A stretch of 64,000 nt of DNA, taken from assembly GCA_027943245.1 (NCBI GenBank), contig JANDJZ010000007.1:248001-312000 (forward strand), written 5' to 3'. The notes beneath the pieces were generated by a model that worked only from the letters and a program-made list of their open reading frames with translations, ran no database searches and was not told the DNA's origin. Shown in pieces: positions 54,501 through 64,000 of this stretch. Within the stretch, counting starts at the first letter, position 1, and every line of letters begins with the position of its first letter. This stretch comes from Acanthamoeba sp. SK_2022b. Lineage: Eukaryota > Discosea > Longamoebia > Acanthamoebidae. The position numbers were made by a program, and so were the translations under genes.

Positions 54501-56200
54501 CATCACCACCACACACACACAAGGGTGCCATGACTCATTGTTCTGCGTGTCACGCGCATCGACGTGTGAGCAGAGGAGTTCCCGATCCCCGATGAGCTGA
54601 AGGTCCACTACAAGGACGAGGCCAACGCCAAGATCTTCGAGCTCGGCCCGAGCAGCGCCGGCAACAGCGTCGTCACCGCCAAGGAGGAGGGCGAGGAGGG
54701 CAAGGGCAAGGAGAAGGCCGCCGTCGACGAGGCCGCGCACGTCTCGAAGGAGGCCTCCGGCAACGACGGCGCGCAGTTCCTCTCTCCGACGACCGTGTCG
54801 CGTCCGGTGCCCAAGTCGCCCTCGATCTACTCCCTCTCGTCGGCGTCGTCGTCGACCCTGTCGCCCTCGCCCTCGCTCTACTCCCTCTCGTCGGCCACCG
54901 GCTCCGGCTCGGCCTCCGACCTCAAGCGGTCGCCCTCGCTGTGCTTCGACCTCTCGCGCTTCGGCGAGAAGGACCTCGACTCTGTCTTTGCCCGCATCAT
55001 CCCCGACGAGGTCCTCCAGAGCGTGTGGGAGGAGAACCACAAGGTCGTCAGGTACAGCGCCCCCCCCCTCCTCCAACTCCTTCGTGGTGGCCCACCCCTC
55101 CCGTCGCCTTGAAGCCCGGCATTTACTGACGCTGCGCCCTTGGCGCCGTCGTTGTTTTTGACGACAACAGGGACAGGCAGCTGTTCGATCGGGAATACCT
55201 CGAGTTCGTCCGCGACATTCTCTCCCTCGTCACCGTGCTGCCCGTGACCGGTACCCGCTCGCTTCCAGCGACGGCGCAGCCTCCCCTCCCCTCCACTTTC
55301 TCACTCCCCTCTGACGCCGTGGCGTGTGGGTCCCGCAGACTTCACCGAGCCCTCGGACGACGACCCGTCGTTCCGCGTGGTCAAGATGGCAACCTTCTTC
55401 GCGCTGGACACGCTCGTGCGCGCACGCGAGGAGAAGCTCTACGTATCCTTCATGAAGATCCTCAAGACCCTCTTCGCGCAGCACGTGCCCGTGCGTGCCC
55501 CGCCCGGGCTTTCTTTTTTCCCTCTCTTTCTCCGGTCTCGCGCTAGTCTCACGATGTTGTTGACGATGGCGTGATTGTGTAAAACTACTACTGCTACTGC
55601 TACGACTACAGGCCTGCCGTTGGCTGCTGGTGGGTCTGATGGACCAGTACAAGAAGTGGTATCGCTACCACATTCTCGACTGCCAGGACCAGTACGTGCG
55701 CGAGGGCTTCGCCGAGCTGCTGGTCGTCCTCCTCAAGACCGTGGCCGTCCGCGAATACGACGTCATGGCCAAGGAGAGGTGCGCCCACCCTCCCCCTCTC
55801 CCCTTCATGTGAAACGCGTCTGCAGTCTCGCGCATATCTGACGTCAGACCTGCTCCATTAGGCAAGAGCGCGCGGCGCAGCTCGAGGTGTCTGGATTCCC
55901 CGCGCCCGAAGCCGAGCCCCAGTACACGTACATCTCACAGACGCTCAATGTCCGGTTCATGGAGTATCACATCTCCATGGTATGCCCCCACCGTCACGCC
56001 CTCCCCCGCACACATATCGCCGTTGTCGTAACCCTCCGATTCACGTGCGTTTGTATGTGTTGTGTGCGTACAGAGCGAAGCGACGCGTCCCGCGTGGCGA
56101 CGCTTCCATCAGTACTTCTGGCTCATCAAGGAGTACGCCCACGCCGGACACGAGGAGGTACCCGACGACCCCTTCGCCCCTCCCCTTAGCTACCGCCGCG

Positions 56201-56266
<66 letters not shown>

Positions 56267-57649
56267 AGTGCTCTCGCTAATACGCGCATTCGTCGGCAGC
56301 GCATGTACCTGGTGGGCAGGGGCATGATCGGCATCCTCGTCGACTACTACATGGGCGAGTACTCGCCGTACAGGAAGGGGCAGTCGCGAGTCAAGATCGG
56401 CGACAAGGCCGTCTCCTCCGACCTCACCACCTTCATGGCACGTCTGCCGTCCTTCAGCCGCACGACCACGGCGCCTCGACTCACTCCATTTTTTGTTTTA
56501 TTTTCTAATTATTTATTATTTATTTTGCTTTCGACAAAAAACAGGAGGCGCTGGCTGCGTGCGTGCGCGGCACGGTCACGGAGGGCTACCGGGCAACGGG
56601 CAGCAGGCCCGAGACTTGCTTCCCCGAGGACGACGAACTCGCCCTGCCGACCCCTCGCTGTCTCGCCCTCCTGTTGAACAGGGCACGTCTCCCTCTTCTC
56701 TCTTCTCTCTCTCTCTCTCTCTCTCTTGCTCCCGCTCGCTACCGTGTCTGGCCCCTTTGTGTTCCACGCCTGGCCGCTCATCATTGCCAAATGGTGTGTG
56801 CAGGAGTTCTACGTGAGCTTGTTGAAGCAGGGCTACAACGTCAACACCAATCTGATCATCAACGCGCACCTCTCGTGGGAAGACGAGGACCGCTCCTACT
56901 GGGTCATGGACATCATCGCCACGCACATCGCTCGCGTCGGCGCCGACCAGACCGACCACTTCATGCGTGCCCTCTACGGCATGATCTCCATCAGGGACTC
57001 CCTCCAGCAATGGAGGATCCGACTGCTCCTCGGCATCAAGGGTATGCACGCGCTCGTGTGTGCCCCCCGTGTGCGTGCAGTGTGTGCGTTTGCGTGAGTG
57101 GTGTGCTGACGTGTGAATGTCAGCTGGTGGACTGTTGGACCCGGCCAACAAGAGGAACGGCCTGTTCATGATCGCGGTGGCCCAGCTCTTGCTCAACGTC
57201 ATTCACACCATCCCCCTCGCCGCCACCTTCTTGTACAGAACCAGGGGTACGCCTGCCCCCCCCCTCCCACTTCCCTCCCTCGCCACAGACCAGTTTGCTC
57301 CCTTCGCTTTCGCTTTTGCTTCGTTTTTGACTGGAGCCCCCCCCCCGTCCGTTCAGACGATTGGAAGTGGCTGGAGCACTTTTTGTCGGAACCCGCCGCC
57401 GACTTCGGCCAGTACGAAGCCCTCAAGCCGCAGAAGGTGCGCCAACCCTTCCACCGCCTCGGCGGGTTGACGGCTGGCGGGTTGTCTCTGCTCGCATGCT
57501 GCTAACGGTGCGTGTTCGTTTAGGAGATGGCGGAGCTCGGGGCGAGGCTGGGCCTGTTCCTTGCGGGCGAGGATCCCGAAGCCGTCCTCCAGGAGTGGAA
57601 CGAGGCCTTGGACGACATCCCGAGAAAGGACTGCTTCGTCAGCGAGTAG
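46104..57649 (+). CDS. Giant USP9X-like ubiquitin carboxyl-terminal hydrolase
   Basis: A very large cysteine protease (about 30 or more exons) that removes ubiquitin, of the USP9X/faf type: a catalytic domain embedded between long helical repeats. The start is MSDQQQQVGGEATAPPATD. The N-terminal half (46104-52700) is alpha-helical repeat exons such as LVYNINYFVNKGGLDAMVAR, ARWMDSKYLLGWIQENQIIE and DFIRFVFDHSIARLTKDR. The catalytic core follows: SGFVGLRNPGCICYMNSLLQ (Cys codon 52786-52788), NPIDLHMQQDAEEFLRLLCE, CEQCGKVVEAALKRL (zinc-type CxxC), LPNTLIIHLKRFDFNYETML and GTAEAGHYYSYI (His codon 54208-54210), then YMLFYQRK. A Ser-rich insert (54600-54950) and further helical exons lead to the end RKDCFVSE, TAG 57647-57649. 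The Cys-box threonine is replaced by Ile. Four introns hold long TG/CA tracts. Exact exon count is uncertain. Confidence 0.92.
51615..51739. repeat. (GT)n tract reaching a USP 3' splice site
   Basis: About 125 bp of GT-rich sequence (imperfect to about 51670, then perfect) filling most of an intron. It ends 6 nt before the acceptor CGCAG (51741-51745) of the exon starting LDEYAVAEGLVPP. Confidence 0.95.
53670..53733. repeat. (CA)n microsatellite in a USP intron
   Basis: About 64 bp of CA immediately after the donor that follows RFDFNYETMLR. Confidence 0.95.
54438..54499. repeat. (CA)n microsatellite in a USP intron
   Basis: About 62 bp of CA in the intron after FYQRKNPEPG, followed by a second short CA run (54511-54521). 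Confidence 0.95.
56202..56266. repeat. (GT)n(GA)n compound microsatellite in a USP intron
   Basis: About 42 bp of GT then about 23 bp of GA, in the intron between KEYAHAGHEE and RMYLVGRGMIG. Confidence 0.94.
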
Positions 57650-58323
57650 TCAGCCAAAGCTTCCTTCGGTCGGGAGGCCCACGCCAGTGCTCGTGCACGC
57701 CAACACCAAAAGCAAAATGGTACAGCGGGACCTGTCCCACTGCTGCCACGGCAGGCAACCTGCAGATGTTCCTGGTCCCACAACAGGCCTGTTTGCTACC
57801 CCCCCCCCTCTGCCGGTTGCCCAGTTTCCATCACGTTCACGGGGGGAATAACGCATGCTCTAATAAGCAAAATTTTAGCCCTCCGGGGCGTAGGTGGAGT
57901 TTGATAAGATTGACAGCACTTCATCAGTGGTCATGTGTCCATCCTCATGACCACTGATGACCATCCACCCACCTTTCTTGGAGTGGCCAACTTGCTCAAC
58001 ACCCACCTGCCTCCTCTCTGTGTTTGGTGGTGTTTGGTTGTGGGGTGTTTGGGCGGTGAAGTTGCAGGGTACCCAAATGGGAGTTGACTCTGCCCTCTGG
58101 GTTACAAAATTGCCTGGGGCTGCATCTTGGATGATGGGAGATGAAGGCCCGGACCAACCCGGACTAAGTCAAGCGTGCACTTCCAGGAGCAGCTGCCCCG
58201 CACCTAACAATTCACACCTCACTACTCGCCCAGACAGACACACCGCCGTGTGATCCTCCCTGTCCGCAACTCCCCCTTCAACTCGGTATCGTTTGCGGTT
58301 GCTATTGTCCCCACGGACCGAGA
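57650..58323. other. Intergenic between USP and the receptor gene
   Basis: 674 bp without supported genes. It contains a C9-type run (about 57800-57808) and a strong inverted repeat at 57922-57961, listed separately. The right part should hold the receptor promoter; no TATA box was recognised. Confidence 0.5.
57922..57961. repeat. Perfect 15-bp inverted repeat with 10-nt loop
   Basis: TCATCAGTGGTCATG (57922-57936) and its exact reverse complement CATGACCACTGATGA (57947-57961) flank a 10-nt loop. In RNA this would be a stable hairpin. It lies 273 bp after the USP stop. It could mark a 3'-end element, a small RNA or the footprint of a mobile element. Confidence 0.85.

Positions 58324-64000
<5,677 letters not shown>

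Overview
The window looks like nuclear DNA from a GC-rich, intron-dense free-living amoebozoan, most likely Acanthamoeba. The reasons are short GT-AG introns (about 45-220 nt) in nearly every gene, tightly packed genes, intron-borne (TG/CA)n tracts, and a receptor that joins PstS-like domains, a kinase and a nucleotide cyclase. I assign the species by pattern recognition only.

Layout, left to right. 1-1167: two intronless tRNA genes (Gly-GCC, Ser-GCT), then non-coding DNA. 1168-4464 (-): ALG9 mannosyltransferase. 4471-11880 (-): a LINE-type retrotransposon with one uninterrupted giant ORF; its poly(A) end lies six bases from the ALG9 start codon. 12044-13712 (-): a membrane-anchored copine/RGLG-type vWA protein. 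13839-15896 (-): an SLC43-like MFS transporter. 16330-21515 (+): a tripartite DENN-domain protein. 21802-23319 (+): a LamG-BTB-BACK protein. 23478-25521 (-): a glutamine synthetase-family enzyme with a mitochondrial-type N-terminus. 25698-27316 (+): a lipid-anchored protein with a LAMTOR1-like N-terminus and polyQ/polyAsp tracts. 27506-28846 (+): an HPP-family membrane protein. 29020-29376 (+): a small two-exon basic protein. 29631-35099 (-): a PX/PH/PH/RasGEF protein. 35375-36984 (+): an HSDL2-like peroxisomal dehydrogenase. 37466-38482 (+): a secreted Kazal protein with a novel extension. 38614-42430 (-): a Rap1GAP. 42642-44095 (+): RagA GTPase. 44363-45678 (+): an unknown acidic protein with an HSP20-like tail. 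46104-57649 (+): a giant USP9X-like deubiquitinase with roughly 30 or more exons. 58324-64000 (+, cut by the window edge): a PstS-like/EGF/TM/kinase/cyclase receptor.

Small-GTPase control is a recurring theme: a RasGEF, a Rap1GAP, RagA, a DENN protein (Rab GEF family) and a possible LAMTOR1-like anchor. Rap1GAP and RagA are divergent and share a 211-bp promoter region. Other head-to-head pairs are glutamine synthetase/LAMTOR1-like (176 bp), RasGEF/HSDL2 (275 bp) and MFS/DENN (433 bp).

Dinucleotide repeats and G/C homopolymers fall almost wholly inside introns, often touching the 3' splice site. Splice junctions given here were read by eye from GT/AG and reading phase. Those I checked for phase are stated as such; the others are approximate.
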